Shown: positions 45,968 through 54,618 of the stretch, in pieces
How positions within the stretch are numbered: position 1 is the first letter of the stretch
Layout of the letters: each line of letters begins with the position of its first letter
NCBI RefSeq assembly: GCF_017745095.1
Contig: NZ_JAGHZZ010000004.1
Span: 310,001 to 374,000, forward strand
Direction: 5' to 3'
Origin: Sporocytophaga sp.
GTDB lineage: Bacteria > Bacteroidota > Bacteroidia > Cytophagales > Cytophagaceae
DNA: 64,000 nt
Translations under genes and position numbers: made by a program
The notes under the pieces: generated by a model
Database searches by the model: none
Seen by the model: the letters and a program-made list of their open reading frames with translations, nothing else
Told to the model about the DNA's origin: nothing

Positions 45968-46601
45968 TTGTACTGGGTTTTGCTGAGGTGTTATATCTTT
46001 GAACTAATTGCTCAATATTTTTTAAAATTTGTTGGTCTGTCAAATTTTCAATTTCTTTATTCAATTCCGCGTTATCGAAGAAAATTCTCTTTGCCTGATA
46101 TTTATTGATACGATCTATTTCATAGAACATATTTCCTCTAACAAGGAAGCGTTTGTATGATTTGTCTTTTGTATAAATAGGCATAGGCGTTCCATTGTAA
46201 CCAGTTGCAGTGGTATAAATCATATTTTCAACTTGCGCTTTATAGATTTTCACTTCACCATCAATTAACCTAACCATCAAGTAGGATTTTGTGCCATATG
46301 GAAACCGGTCTAAAGGAGGATAGCCTTCAATCTCTAGATGCATAACATCCTTTGATTTTATTTTTAATGCCTTTGAAGCATCTGACGTTATTTTATATTT
46401 AATATTTCCTTTATTGTAGGAGTCATTATCTCTATCTAGTATAAAGCAAGGAATAGTATCCTTAATTGTAATAATCTTGCCAGATTTATAAATATAGCTA
46501 ATCGGAGGAAGCTCATCATCTATATGATTTGGAGTTTGAGCATAAAGCTTAAAGGCACCAATTAAAAGTGCCATCAAAATGAAGTTAATTTTAGAACACA
46601 T
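45954..46601 (-). CDS. Secreted protein, member 2 of a tandem paralog family
   Basis: From the ATG at 46601, a 215-residue protein with a signal peptide (MCSKINFILMALLIGAFKLYAQ). Its middle matches member 1 closely: SGKIITIKDTIPCFILDRDN, then KGNIKYKI, then LKIKSKDVMHLEIEGYPPLDRFPYGTKSYLMVRLIDGEVKIYKA, then a final EQLVQRYNTS. The upstream in-frame start is a TTG and adds a non-signal stretch, so it is rejected. Function unknown; the conserved GxIKYK, KIKSKD and YGxxSYLM cores suggest a common beta-rich fold. Confidence 0.75.
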   Translation of the reverse strand: MCSKINFILMALLIGAFKLYAQTPNHIDDELPPISYIYKSGKIITIKDTIPCFILDRDNDSYNKGNIKYKITSDASKALKIKSKDVMHLEIEGYPPLDRFPYGTKSYLMVRLIDGEVKIYKAQVENMIYTTATGYNGTPMPIYTKDKSYKRFLVRGNMFYEIDRINKYQAKRIFFDNAELNKEIENLTDQQILKNIEQLVQRYNTSAKPSTNEGK

Positions 46602-46658
46602 GGAATCTTTGAAAAATTTGAATGAATCAGCTAGCAATGCAACAATCGCAGAGGTTTG

Positions 46659-47297
46659 TTATTGATTTTCATCAGCCTTCTTTTTAATAGAAGTGTTATA
46701 GTTTATAATCAATTGTTTTATATTTTTTAAAAATTGCTGATAATCCATCTTTTCAAATTGCTTTAGGAATTCATTGTTGTCAGGAAATATTTTCTTTATA
46801 TCAGCACTTGACATTCTTCTCGAAACTTTGATTATCAATGATTCTCTCACAAGAAAATATCTGTCAAGATTAGGATTATAAGTGGTGTTCATTCCTCCAT
46901 TGGTGTAAGTGCCGTAATCATCAAAACCATCTATAGCCGTTTCATAAAGTTTTACATCTCCGTCAACAAGTTTAACCATTAGGTAGGATAATGGTCCATA
47001 TGGAAGCCTGTCAAAAGGGTCATTGCCTTCTAATTCAAGATGTATGATGTCTTTAGATTTTATCTTTAAAGAGCCTGAGTCATCCACTTTCAGCTTATAT
47101 TTAATGTTTCCATTAAAATAGTAACTGTTGTCCTTGTCTATAACAAAACAGTCAATTGTATCCCTAGCTGTGACAATCCTTCCAGGCTTATATTCTGAAT
47201 TTAATGCAGTAGTATCTGAATTACCAGAAGTTTGTGCACTCAATTGAAACGGAATCCAGAGAAAAGCTAAACCCCAAAATACTTTTAATTTCATCAT
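46659..47297 (-). CDS. Secreted protein, member 1 of a tandem paralog family
   Basis: From the ATG at 47297 (or 47294), about 212 residues with a signal peptide (MMKLKVFWGLAFLWIPFQLSAQ). The core, GRIVTARDTIDCFVIDKDN, then NGNIKYKLKVDDSGSLKIKSKDIIHLELEGNDPFDRLPYGPLSYLMVKLVDGDVKLYET, is shared with the next two genes. An in-frame ATG at 47411 would add 38 residues, but the promoter boxes at 47393-47363 lie inside that stretch, so it is rejected. It is the first gene of the cluster, divergent from mraZ. Confidence 0.78.
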   Translation of the reverse strand: MMKLKVFWGLAFLWIPFQLSAQTSGNSDTTALNSEYKPGRIVTARDTIDCFVIDKDNSYYFNGNIKYKLKVDDSGSLKIKSKDIIHLELEGNDPFDRLPYGPLSYLMVKLVDGDVKLYETAIDGFDDYGTYTNGGMNTTYNPNLDRYFLVRESLIIKVSRRMSSADIKKIFPDNNEFLKQFEKMDYQQFLKNIKQLIINYNTSIKKKADENQ

Positions 47298-47362
47298 TTC
47301 TATTTTTTGTGAACTAAGATTCAGGTTTTGGACTGCTCTTTTTTCCACTTCTTCCAAAAATA

Positions 47363-47393
47363 CAAAATTACGCCGACTATAAACTGATTCAAA
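47363..47393 (-). promoter_or_regulatory. Promoter of the secreted-paralog cluster
   Basis: On the minus strand, TTTG (47393-47390), exactly 19 nt, then TAATTTTG (47370-47363): a complete match to the Bacteroidota consensus TTTG-N19-TAnnTTTG. Transcription would begin near 47356, which supports the gene start at 47297. Confidence 0.7.
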
Positions 47394-47425
47394 AGTGGAA
47401 GAATCTCCCATTTTCTCCCACTTTT
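47392..47425 (-). promoter_or_regulatory. Candidate MraZ-type boxes near the paralog-cluster promoter
   Basis: On the minus strand, AAAGTGGGA is followed by TGGGA at exactly 10 bp (TGGGA at 47420-47416 and 47410-47406), the TGGGN-N5 spacing known for E. coli MraZ. A plus-strand AAAGTGG (47392-47398) overlaps the promoter's -33 box. Binding is inferred. Confidence 0.45.
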
Positions 47426-47589
47426 TTGATTTTTCCTCTCTTTTAAATGATTTTCTAATTATTGTATTGTATTTCAGTTTGTTATGTTCTTTTTAGGTCG
47501 ATATTGTTGGCTTTGTTTCGAAAAAGGTTTCAAAAAAAGTGGTCAATTTTTGTGCAAAAGTGTAACAAAATGGTGGATTATGGGGTAAT

Positions 47590-47598
47590 TTATCCACA
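47590..47598 (+). promoter_or_regulatory. Consensus DnaA box upstream of mraZ
   Basis: TTATCCACA, identical to the strongest DnaA box, directly precedes the AAGTGG repeats and lies about 35 bp upstream of the mraZ -33 element. A single match could be chance in AT-rich DNA, but its position is notable. Confidence 0.4.
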
Positions 47599-47624
47599 AA
47601 GTGGTTTGAAGTGGTAGGAAGTGG
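47599..47624 (+). promoter_or_regulatory. Three AAGTGG repeats at 10-bp period (probable MraZ operator)
   Basis: AAGTGG occurs at 47599, 47609 and 47619 with 4-nt spacers, and the third ends directly at the -33 element. MraZ proteins bind short GTGG/TGGG-type direct repeats with a 10-bp period in their own promoter, so auto-regulation is likely. Further boxes lie upstream (47536, 47557, 47571, 47581). Confidence 0.6.
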
Positions 47625-47654
47625 TTGATTTTGGAATTTTCTTTTCTATATTTG
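47625..47654 (+). promoter_or_regulatory. Promoter of the dcw cluster (mraZ)
   Basis: TTG (47625-47627), exactly 19 nt, then TATATTTG (47647-47654) matches the Bacteroidota consensus with spacing as expected. The mraZ start follows 33 bp later. Confidence 0.7.
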
Positions 47655-47687
47655 TATAGGGTGATTCTAGACTAATCCCGATAATAA

Positions 47688-48155
47688 ATGTCCTATTTCT
47701 CGAGTGAGTATGACTGTAAGATGGACGCCAAAGGACGCCTTGTCCTTCCGGCACGCATAAAGGCCAATCTACCAGAGGCTTCAGAGAATAGTATTGTCAT
47801 TACCCGAGGATTTGAACCTTGTCTTGTTGTCTACCCGATGAATGAATGGAAAAAAGTATTCTCAAAAGTATCGGGACTCAATGAGTTCAATGAAGAGTAC
47901 AGAAATTTCCAGAGAAATTTTTTTAGAGGAAACTCGGAAGTGGAGCTGGATAACAACGGGAGGTTCCTGATTCCTAAGCCCTTGCTGAGACATGCCCAGA
48001 TAGACAAAGACGTGATAGTCGTTGGATTGGGAAATAGGATTGAACTATGGAATCCTGATTTATATGAGAAATTCCTGATCAAAGATCAACAGGAGTTTGC
48101 GAAGCTAGCAGAAAAATACCTGGGCAATGAGCCAGACCAGGCTGACAAAAAATAA
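47688..48155 (+). CDS. mraZ: Transcriptional regulator MraZ
   Basis: MraZ is a ring-forming, AbrB-like DNA-binding protein that regulates its own operon. The 155-residue protein has two AbrB-like halves: SEYDCKMDAKGRLVLPARIKANLPE with the conserved DxKGR (about 11-15) and, in the second half, SEVELDNNGRFLIPKPLLRHAQI with DxxGR (about 84-88). Length is normal. It begins the dcw cluster and lies 9 bp before rsmH. Confidence 0.95.
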   Translation: MSYFSSEYDCKMDAKGRLVLPARIKANLPEASENSIVITRGFEPCLVVYPMNEWKKVFSKVSGLNEFNEEYRNFQRNFFRGNSEVELDNNGRFLIPKPLLRHAQIDKDVIVVGLGNRIELWNPDLYEKFLIKDQQEFAKLAEKYLGNEPDQADKK

Positions 48156-48164
48156 AGAATAAGA

Positions 48165-49067
48165 ATGGCATACCACGTTCCGGTTTTACTGAAAGAGTGT
48201 GTAGATGGATTGAATATAAAACCTGATGGTATTTATGTAGATCTGACATTTGGAGGCGGAGGGCATTCAAAAGAAATATTGAAGCATTTGACGACGGGGC
48301 ACTTATATGCCTTTGATCAGGATCCTGATGCCAGGAAAAATGCTGATGAAATAACAAGTAGTTCTTTCACATTTATAGACGCAAACTTCAGATATCTGAA
48401 AAGATATTTAAAGCTGCATGGAGTCACTAAAGTTGATGGGATTCTGGGGGATCTGGGAATCTCTTCTCATCAGATAGATGAGGGTACAAGAGGATTTTCC
48501 ACTCGTTTTGATGCTGAACTTGACATGAGAATGGATCAGCAATCTCCTGTAACAGCAAAGGATATTCTGAGAACATATACCGAAGATCAGTTACACAAGA
48601 TATTCGGAATGTATGGTGAAGTAAAGAACGCAAAGACTCTTGCCAATGCCATTATTCAGGCAAGAAACAGAGGAAAGATTGAAACGACCGGGGAACTGAT
48701 TTCTATATTAAAGCCAATAGCACCTCGAGGAGCGGATTTTAAATATTCAGCTCAGGTTTTCCAGGCATTGAGGATAGAAGTCAATGAAGAGTTGAAAGTG
48801 TTGGAAGAAATGCTTACTCAATCCGGAGAAGTACTGAGTAAGGGCGGAAGACTTGTAATCATGTCTTATCATTCTCTGGAAGACAGACTTGTAAAGAATT
48901 ATATAGCTAAAGGTAAATTCTATGGAGATGTGGAAAAAGACATCTACGGAAATTTTGAGAGACCTTTAGAGCCAGTAAATAAAAAACCTTTGGAAGCTGG
49001 AGAAGAAGAAATTAAGGCTAATCCAAGGGCAAGAAGTGCTAAGTTAAGAATTGCTGAAAAAATATAA
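48165..49067 (+). CDS. rsmH: 16S rRNA (cytosine(1402)-N4)-methyltransferase RsmH
   Basis: RsmH methylates N4 of C1402 in 16S rRNA. The 300-residue protein has the SAM-binding start VDLTFGGGGHSKEIL (about 25-39), the AFDQDPDA segment, VDGILGDLGISSHQID, FSTRFDAELDMRMD (about 110-123), and KGGRLVIMSYHSLEDRLVKNY near the end, all hallmarks of the family. It lies 9 bp after mraZ and 1 bp before the ftsL-like gene. Confidence 0.97.
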   Translation: MAYHVPVLLKECVDGLNIKPDGIYVDLTFGGGGHSKEILKHLTTGHLYAFDQDPDARKNADEITSSSFTFIDANFRYLKRYLKLHGVTKVDGILGDLGISSHQIDEGTRGFSTRFDAELDMRMDQQSPVTAKDILRTYTEDQLHKIFGMYGEVKNAKTLANAIIQARNRGKIETTGELISILKPIAPRGADFKYSAQVFQALRIEVNEELKVLEEMLTQSGEVLSKGGRLVIMSYHSLEDRLVKNYIAKGKFYGDVEKDIYGNFERPLEPVNKKPLEAGEEEIKANPRARSAKLRIAEKI

Positions 49068-49068
49068 T

Positions 49069-49446
49069 ATGGCTGAGAATACAGTTAAAGCTAAACAGCA
49101 GCAAAGGGAAGAAAAGAAAAATCTGTTTTCTATGATGGGCAATGCCATCAAGATTGATAAGATTTTTGAAGAGGGATTACCGGTAAAATATCTGCCATAC
49201 GTGCTTTATATAACAGGTATAATCATTTTCTATATTGGTAATACGCACTATTCTGACAAGACAGTAAGACGAATGGGAAAGCTAAAAGCAGAAGTAGATG
49301 ATCTTAGAGCAGATTATACCACACTGAAGGCAGATTTAATGTATTACAGCAAGCAGTCAGAAGTTGCTAAAAAAGTAAGTCAGCTAGGATTAGAAGAAAG
49401 TTCAGTACCACCATATAAAATTATTTTAAAAGACGGTGAATATTAA
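49069..49446 (+). CDS. ftsL: FtsL-like cell division protein
   Basis: FtsL is a small bitopic protein that forms a divisome complex with FtsQ and FtsB. From the ATG at 49069, 125 residues: a charged cytoplasmic tail (about 1-42), one membrane helix (about 43-62; YLPYVLYITGIIIFYIGN), and a periplasmic coiled coil (MGKLKAEVDDLRADYTTLKADLMYYSKQSEVAKKVSQLGL). This is the Bacteroidota form with the usual position after rsmH. An ATG at 49051 would overlap rsmH and is less likely. The end overlaps ftsI by 11 bp. Confidence 0.85.
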   Translation: MAENTVKAKQQQREEKKNLFSMMGNAIKIDKIFEEGLPVKYLPYVLYITGIIIFYIGNTHYSDKTVRRMGKLKAEVDDLRADYTTLKADLMYYSKQSEVAKKVSQLGLEESSVPPYKIILKDGEY

Positions 49447-51538
49447 AAGATCCATAGTATTGAGAGTAAGAGTGGCATTTCTTGTCATTCTGTTGTTCTC
49501 TTTCGCTATCATCGGAAAAATTTTATATATCCAGTTTGTTGACGGGGATAAGTGGAGAAAGCTTGCCGTTGAAAATCTAGTTCAATTCAGAAAAGTAAAG
49601 GCTACCAGAGGTAATATCTATTCAGATAACGGAAGCTTGCTGGCTACATCATTGCCTTTTTATAAAGTAGCTATAGATCCAAGGATTGCAGATGATAAAG
49701 TCTTTAAGGACGGAATAGATTCTCTTTCAAGATTTCTATCTGCTTTTTTTAAGGACAAGTCTAGTCTGGAATACAAAAGAAAAATTCAGGATGCCAGAGC
49801 GAAGCGTAAGCAATATCTGGTTATCAACAGGAAGATGATCAACTTTCAAGCGAAAAAAGAAATGGCTACTTGGCCTATTTTCAGAGAAGGAAGATCAAAA
49901 GGAGGGGTGATATTTGAAAAGGTGGATAAAAGATTCAGGCCCTTTTCTTACCTGGCGATGAGAACTGTTGGGTTTATCAATGAAGATAACAAGGGAGCTG
50001 GTCTTGAATATTCATTCCATAGGGATTTAGGAGGAACAGATGGAGAAGCTCTGTTTATGAAAATTGCCGGGGGAGAGTGGAAGCCAATGCATGATGAATC
50101 TGAAGTTAGACCTAAACAAGGGATAGACATTCAGACGACAATCAATATCAACATGCAGGATGTTGCCGAGTCTTCCTTATTAAGACACCTTACTGCGCAT
50201 GATGCTGATTACGGTTGTGTGGTATTGATGGAAGTGGCAACCGGTGAAATCAAAGCTATCGCTAATCTGGGTAAACAAGCACCTGGAGTTTATGCTGAGA
50301 ATTATAATTATGCTGTTGGAAACCAAGGGTTAACTGATCCGGGGTCAACCTTCAAATTAGCTTCTGTAATAGCATTATTCGAAGACTCCAATATTGAGCT
50401 GGAAGACAGCGTCGAAACAGGAACAGGTACTTACGAGTTCTATGATAGGTTGATGACCGATTCAAAACCTGAAGGCTATGGAACAATAACCTTTCAGGAA
50501 GCTTTCGAAAAATCTTCAAACATAGGGATAAGCAGAAAGGTGAACGAACATTTTGGTCTTAATCCTCAAAAGTACATTGATTATATCCATTCATTAGGAT
50601 TAGCAGATCCAATAGGATTTCAAATGCACGGAGAAGCTAAACCTTTTATTAAAAAACCAACGGACAGAACCTGGAGTGGTATTTCTCTTCCTTGGATGTC
50701 AATTGGATATGAACTAAAAATATCTCCACTGCAAACTCTTATGTTGTACAATGCAGTAGCAAACAATGGTAAGATGATAAAGCCGATAATTGTCAAAGAA
50801 ACAAAATTGGCAGATAAGACTTTGCAGGCCTATGAGACTGAAGTTGTAAGGGAAAAGATATGTTCTGATAATACATTGGCTAAAGTAAAAAAAATGCTTG
50901 AGGGAGTGGTTGAAAGAGGAACAGCAAATAATATTAATAATACAATCTATAAGATTGCTGGAAAAACGGGGACTGCTCAGAAAATTAAAAACGGTCAATA
51001 TATAAGGGATTACTATTGCTCATTCGCTGGATATTTCCCTGCAGATAAACCTAAATACAGTTGCATTGTTGTTATCGATAGTCCTAAGGGATATAAAAAA
51101 TACGGAAGCGACGTTGCCGCCCCTGTTTTTAAGGAAGTAGCAGATAAAATTTATGCAACAGATCTTGATTTGCACCAGCCGATTGCAAGGACTAAAGTAA
51201 GTCCGGAGATTGGAGTTTTCCCTGTTATCAAGGGGGGCTATCATGAGGATCTGAATTACTTGTGCAATGAGTTAGGAATATCCAACCATTCTTTCAAAGA
51301 AGCTGATGAATGGGTGATGGCCAAAGCTGTAAACAATGCTGTAATGTGGCAGCAAAAAGAATTGGTGCAGGGAGCTGTGCCGGACGGTACGGGTTTAACA
51401 CTGAGAGATGCCTATTATGTTTTTGAAAATGCCGGCCTGAGGGTAAGACATGTAGGACACGGAAGAGTGTCAAGGCAGTCAATGCCTCCGGGTGCAAGAA
51501 TTGTTAAAGGTAGTACCATTTATATCGAACTTGAATAA
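49436..51538 (+). CDS. ftsI: Peptidoglycan transpeptidase FtsI (PBP3) with C-terminal PASTA domain
   Basis: The division-specific transpeptidase, anchored by an N-terminal membrane helix (about 9-29) and active in the periplasm. The 700-residue protein has the catalytic motifs STFK (Ser304 to Lys307), SSN (360-362) and KTGT (510-513). A PASTA-like module occupies the last 65 residues (VPDGTGLTLRDAYYVFENAGLRVRHVGHG), thought to bind lipid II or muropeptides. Translation starts at GTG, overlapping the ftsL-like gene by 11 bp, and the stop overlaps the murE start by one base. Confidence 0.95.
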   Translation: MNIKRSIVLRVRVAFLVILLFSFAIIGKILYIQFVDGDKWRKLAVENLVQFRKVKATRGNIYSDNGSLLATSLPFYKVAIDPRIADDKVFKDGIDSLSRFLSAFFKDKSSLEYKRKIQDARAKRKQYLVINRKMINFQAKKEMATWPIFREGRSKGGVIFEKVDKRFRPFSYLAMRTVGFINEDNKGAGLEYSFHRDLGGTDGEALFMKIAGGEWKPMHDESEVRPKQGIDIQTTININMQDVAESSLLRHLTAHDADYGCVVLMEVATGEIKAIANLGKQAPGVYAENYNYAVGNQGLTDPGSTFKLASVIALFEDSNIELEDSVETGTGTYEFYDRLMTDSKPEGYGTITFQEAFEKSSNIGISRKVNEHFGLNPQKYIDYIHSLGLADPIGFQMHGEAKPFIKKPTDRTWSGISLPWMSIGYELKISPLQTLMLYNAVANNGKMIKPIIVKETKLADKTLQAYETEVVREKICSDNTLAKVKKMLEGVVERGTANNINNTIYKIAGKTGTAQKIKNGQYIRDYYCSFAGYFPADKPKYSCIVVIDSPKGYKKYGSDVAAPVFKEVADKIYATDLDLHQPIARTKVSPEIGVFPVIKGGYHEDLNYLCNELGISNHSFKEADEWVMAKAVNNAVMWQQKELVQGAVPDGTGLTLRDAYYVFENAGLRVRHVGHGRVSRQSMPPGARIVKGSTIYIELE

Positions 51539-53001
51539 TGGCTATTCTAAAAGACATACTCTATAAAGTCTCACTTGTCTCTATCTCCGGAATTACGGAT
51601 ACCGAGATTGGTAATATTACTATGGATTCCCGTGCAGTAAAAGAGAAAACTCTTTTTGTTGCTGTAAAAGGTACTCAGGCAGATGGTCATCAGTTCATTG
51701 AGATAGCAATTGATAAAGGTGCAAGTGCCATCATTTGCGAAGCAATGCCAGCTCAATTGCAGGAGGGAATTACTTATATAGAAGTAAAGAATAGCAGTGA
51801 AGCGCTGGGTATTATCTCATCAAATTTCTTTGGAAATCCATCTTCAAAATTGAGCCTTGTTGGAGTTACAGGTACAAATGGTAAGACAACTACTGTAACA
51901 CTTCTGCATAAATTATTCAGGAGCCTTGGATACAATGCTGGTCTTCTTTCTACAGTTGAAAATAAAATCAACGAGGAGGTTATACCTAGTACACATACTA
52001 CTCCAGATGCAGTGACACTAAATCAATTGCTGCATAATATGGTGGAAGCCGGATGTACGCATTGTTTTATGGAAGTAAGTTCACATTCTGTTGTTCAGCA
52101 CCGTATTGCAGGACTTACGTTTGCAGGTGGAGCTTTTACTAATATTACTCATGATCACCTTGATTATCACAAAACATTCGAAGAGTATATAAAAGCTAAA
52201 AAAATGTTTTTTGATAACCTTCCTTCTACAGCATTTGCCTTGGTTAATGCAGATGACAAAAGAGGAATGGTGATGATCCAGAATACAAAAGCTAAAAAGC
52301 AAACCTATGGTCTTAAGACTATGGCAGATTTCAAAGGAAAGCTTATTTCCAATACCTTCCATGGAATCGAACTGGAGATAGATCGCAAAGATGTCTGGTT
52401 TAAACTGATCGGTAGTTTCAATGCGTATAACCTCCTCGGAATATACGGTATTGCTGTATTATTGGGCGAAGATAGTGAAGAAGTATTGAAGGAACTTTCA
52501 AGTCTTGAATCTGCTAAGGGACGTTTTGAACAGATAGTATCTAAGGAGAAAATAACAGCTATAGTAGATTATGCACATACACCTGATGCTTTAAAGAATG
52601 TATTGGAAACAATTCAGGATTTGAGACAAGGAAATGAGCAAATCATAACAGTGGTTGGTTGCGGAGGAAACAGAGATGCAGCAAAAAGACCTGTAATGGC
52701 TGATATTGCGTGTAAACTAAGTGATAAAGTTATACTTACTTCTGATAATCCGCGAAATGAAGACCCGATGGACATCATTGCTCAAATGCAAAAGGGAGTA
52801 AGTTTGATGGATCAGAAAAAAACGATGGTGATCCCTGATAGGAAAGAAGCTATTAAAACAGCCCTTATGCTTGCAGGAGGAAATGATATCCTTTTGGTTG
52901 CAGGGAAAGGACATGAGAATTACCAGGAAATAAAAGGAGTAAAGCATCCTTTTGATGATAAAGAAACAGTAAAGGAATTATTTCAACTACTAGGAAAATA
53001 A
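51538..53001 (+). CDS. murE: UDP-MurNAc-tripeptide synthetase MurE
   Basis: MurE adds the third amino acid to the UDP-MurNAc stem peptide in the cytoplasm. The 487-residue protein has the ATP motif TGTNGKTTT (111-119), the THDHLDYHKTFEEY segment, the DNPR motif (403-406), which is diagnostic for meso-diaminopimelate rather than lysine, and GKGHENYQ near the end. Its start codon overlaps the ftsI stop, so the two are coupled. Confidence 0.97.
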   Translation: MAILKDILYKVSLVSISGITDTEIGNITMDSRAVKEKTLFVAVKGTQADGHQFIEIAIDKGASAIICEAMPAQLQEGITYIEVKNSSEALGIISSNFFGNPSSKLSLVGVTGTNGKTTTVTLLHKLFRSLGYNAGLLSTVENKINEEVIPSTHTTPDAVTLNQLLHNMVEAGCTHCFMEVSSHSVVQHRIAGLTFAGGAFTNITHDHLDYHKTFEEYIKAKKMFFDNLPSTAFALVNADDKRGMVMIQNTKAKKQTYGLKTMADFKGKLISNTFHGIELEIDRKDVWFKLIGSFNAYNLLGIYGIAVLLGEDSEEVLKELSSLESAKGRFEQIVSKEKITAIVDYAHTPDALKNVLETIQDLRQGNEQIITVVGCGGNRDAAKRPVMADIACKLSDKVILTSDNPRNEDPMDIIAQMQKGVSLMDQKKTMVIPDRKEAIKTALMLAGGNDILLVAGKGHENYQEIKGVKHPFDDKETVKELFQLLGK

Positions 53002-53004
53002 ATT

Positions 53005-53397
53005 ATGAGAACGATTGGGGCTAAAAAACAGGATCAACTGGTTGAAAAAACGTTTAAGCTTTCTCTTAGCATTATCGAGCTATATATAGAGCTTATCAGA
53101 AATAATGAATTTGAGATATCTGAGAAACTGCTTAGAAGCACAACCAATATCAGAGGTAATGTAGAGGGATCCTTGGCAGCTCTTGACAATCAGGATTACA
53201 TGGCAAAAATCGCTGTGGCAACTAAGGAGGCTGTAGAAGCGAGATACTGGCTGAAACTTATTCAGATGAAACACACAATCACATGGTCCGGAGATCTTTG
53301 TGTAGATCAATTGAATGAGATCATTAGCATTCTTGCATATATGACTCAGAAAGGTACTAAGAGTAATTTAAAACTGGACATTCATAACCTTAACTAA
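53005..53397 (+). CDS. Four-helix bundle protein (23S rRNA IVP-like) inside the dcw cluster
   Basis: A 130-residue all-helical protein of the S23/'four helix bundle' family, first seen in 23S rRNA intervening sequences. The pattern [75 protein letters not shown] (about 11-85) is typical: helices with conserved R-S-x-x-S-I-x-x-N and K-E-x-x-E-x-x-Y/W-W-L. The usual Ser in that core is replaced by Thr in RSTTNIRGN. It lies 3 bp after murE and 2 bp before mraY, so it is expressed with cell-wall genes. Function unknown. Confidence 0.8.
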   Translation: MRTIGAKKQDQLVEKTFKLSLSIIELYIELIRNNEFEISEKLLRSTTNIRGNVEGSLAALDNQDYMAKIAVATKEAVEARYWLKLIQMKHTITWSGDLCVDQLNEIISILAYMTQKGTKSNLKLDIHNLN

Positions 53398-53399
53398 AA

Positions 53400-54611
53400 A
53401 TGTTCTATTATCTTTTTAATTATTTAGAAAGGGAATTCGACTTCTTCGGAGCCGGAGTTTTCAGATACATCTCGTTTAGGGCTGGAATGGCAATGATTTG
53501 CTCATTATTCATCGCCATGTTTTTTGGTCCCAAGATGATCAATTTTCTGAGAAGGCAACAGATAGGAGAGACGATCAGAGATCTAGGCCTTCATGGCCAA
53601 ATGGAGAAAAAAGGAACTCCAACAATGGGAGGTGTTATTATCATAGCTGCCATCATGATTCCTGCGCTTCTCTTTGCAAAAGTTGATAACGTTTATGTGA
53701 TTTTACTCCTGATTTCAACTGTATGGATGGGACTTATTGGATTTCTGGATGACTATATAAAGGTATTCAAAAAGAATAAGGAGGGGCTTCAGGGTAAATT
53801 CAAAATCATCGGACAGATAGGATTGGGGCTTATTGTAGGATTAACGCTTTATTTCAATAACCATGTAGTTGTCAGAACATATCTGAACCCTGCAATTAGG
53901 AATTCAGACGGATTGATCTCATCAAACTTTGTGGATGAAAAATCAATGATTACCACAATTCCTTTCCTGAAAAACAATGAGCTAGATTATTCACAGTTAT
54001 TCGGGATTTTCGGAGATCAGTTTATCTGGGTATTTTATGTTGCACTTGTAATCTTTATTATCACTGCTGTATCCAACGGAGCAAATATCACAGACGGTAT
54101 AGATGGTCTTGCCGCAGGATCTTCAGCGATCATCGGTGTAGCTCTTGCAATTTTTGCATATGTATCTGGTAATGCAATTTTCGCTGATTACTTAAATATC
54201 ATGTACATTCCTAATAGTGGTGAAATGGTAATTTTCGTCGCCGCTTTTGTAGGAGCTTGTATAGGTTTTCTATGGGTTAACTCTTATCCCGCTCAAGTAT
54301 TCATGGGGGATACAGGAAGCTTAACTCTTGGAGGTATTATCGGAGTACTGGCAATTGCAATCAGAAAGGAACTATTAATACCCGTACTTTGCGGAATTTT
54401 CCTTGTGGAAAATTTATCTGTTCTAATACAGGTAAGTTACTTCAAGTATACTAAGAAGAAATACGGAGAAGGTAGAAGGATATTTTTGATGTCTCCGCTT
54501 CATCACCATTATCAAAAGAAAGGGATGCATGAAGCGAAGATCGTTACAAGGTTCTGGATTGTTGGTATCTTATTGGCAATATTAACATTAGCTACATTAA
54601 AGCTTAGATAG
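53400..54611 (+). CDS. mraY: Phospho-N-acetylmuramoyl-pentapeptide transferase MraY
   Basis: MraY transfers phospho-MurNAc-pentapeptide to undecaprenyl phosphate to make lipid I in the inner membrane. The 403-residue polytopic protein has the family motifs [16 protein letters not shown], the GFLDDYIKV acidic motif, [29 protein letters not shown] and the C-terminal [11 protein letters not shown]. It has the slightly longer periplasmic loop (about 165-205) seen in Bacteroidota. Confidence 0.97.
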   Translation: MFYYLFNYLEREFDFFGAGVFRYISFRAGMAMICSLFIAMFFGPKMINFLRRQQIGETIRDLGLHGQMEKKGTPTMGGVIIIAAIMIPALLFAKVDNVYVILLLISTVWMGLIGFLDDYIKVFKKNKEGLQGKFKIIGQIGLGLIVGLTLYFNNHVVVRTYLNPAIRNSDGLISSNFVDEKSMITTIPFLKNNELDYSQLFGIFGDQFIWVFYVALVIFIITAVSNGANITDGIDGLAAGSSAIIGVALAIFAYVSGNAIFADYLNIMYIPNSGEMVIFVAAFVGACIGFLWVNSYPAQVFMGDTGSLTLGGIIGVLAIAIRKELLIPVLCGIFLVENLSVLIQVSYFKYTKKKYGEGRRIFLMSPLHHHYQKKGMHEAKIVTRFWIVGILLAILTLATLKLR

Positions 54612-54618
54612 TTTTTCA

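Larger units (their letters stand above)
47298..47687. other. Divergent regulatory region between the secreted-paralog cluster and mraZ
   Basis: About 390 bp without genes. It holds a promoter on each strand, about ten GTGG-type boxes in repeated spacing, and a consensus DnaA box, listed separately. The density of repeated boxes is far above that of other intergenic regions in the window. Confidence 0.7.

Noticed and set aside
47298-47411. N-terminal extension of the first secreted paralog
   Set aside because: The extension carries the promoter boxes and precedes the obvious signal peptide.
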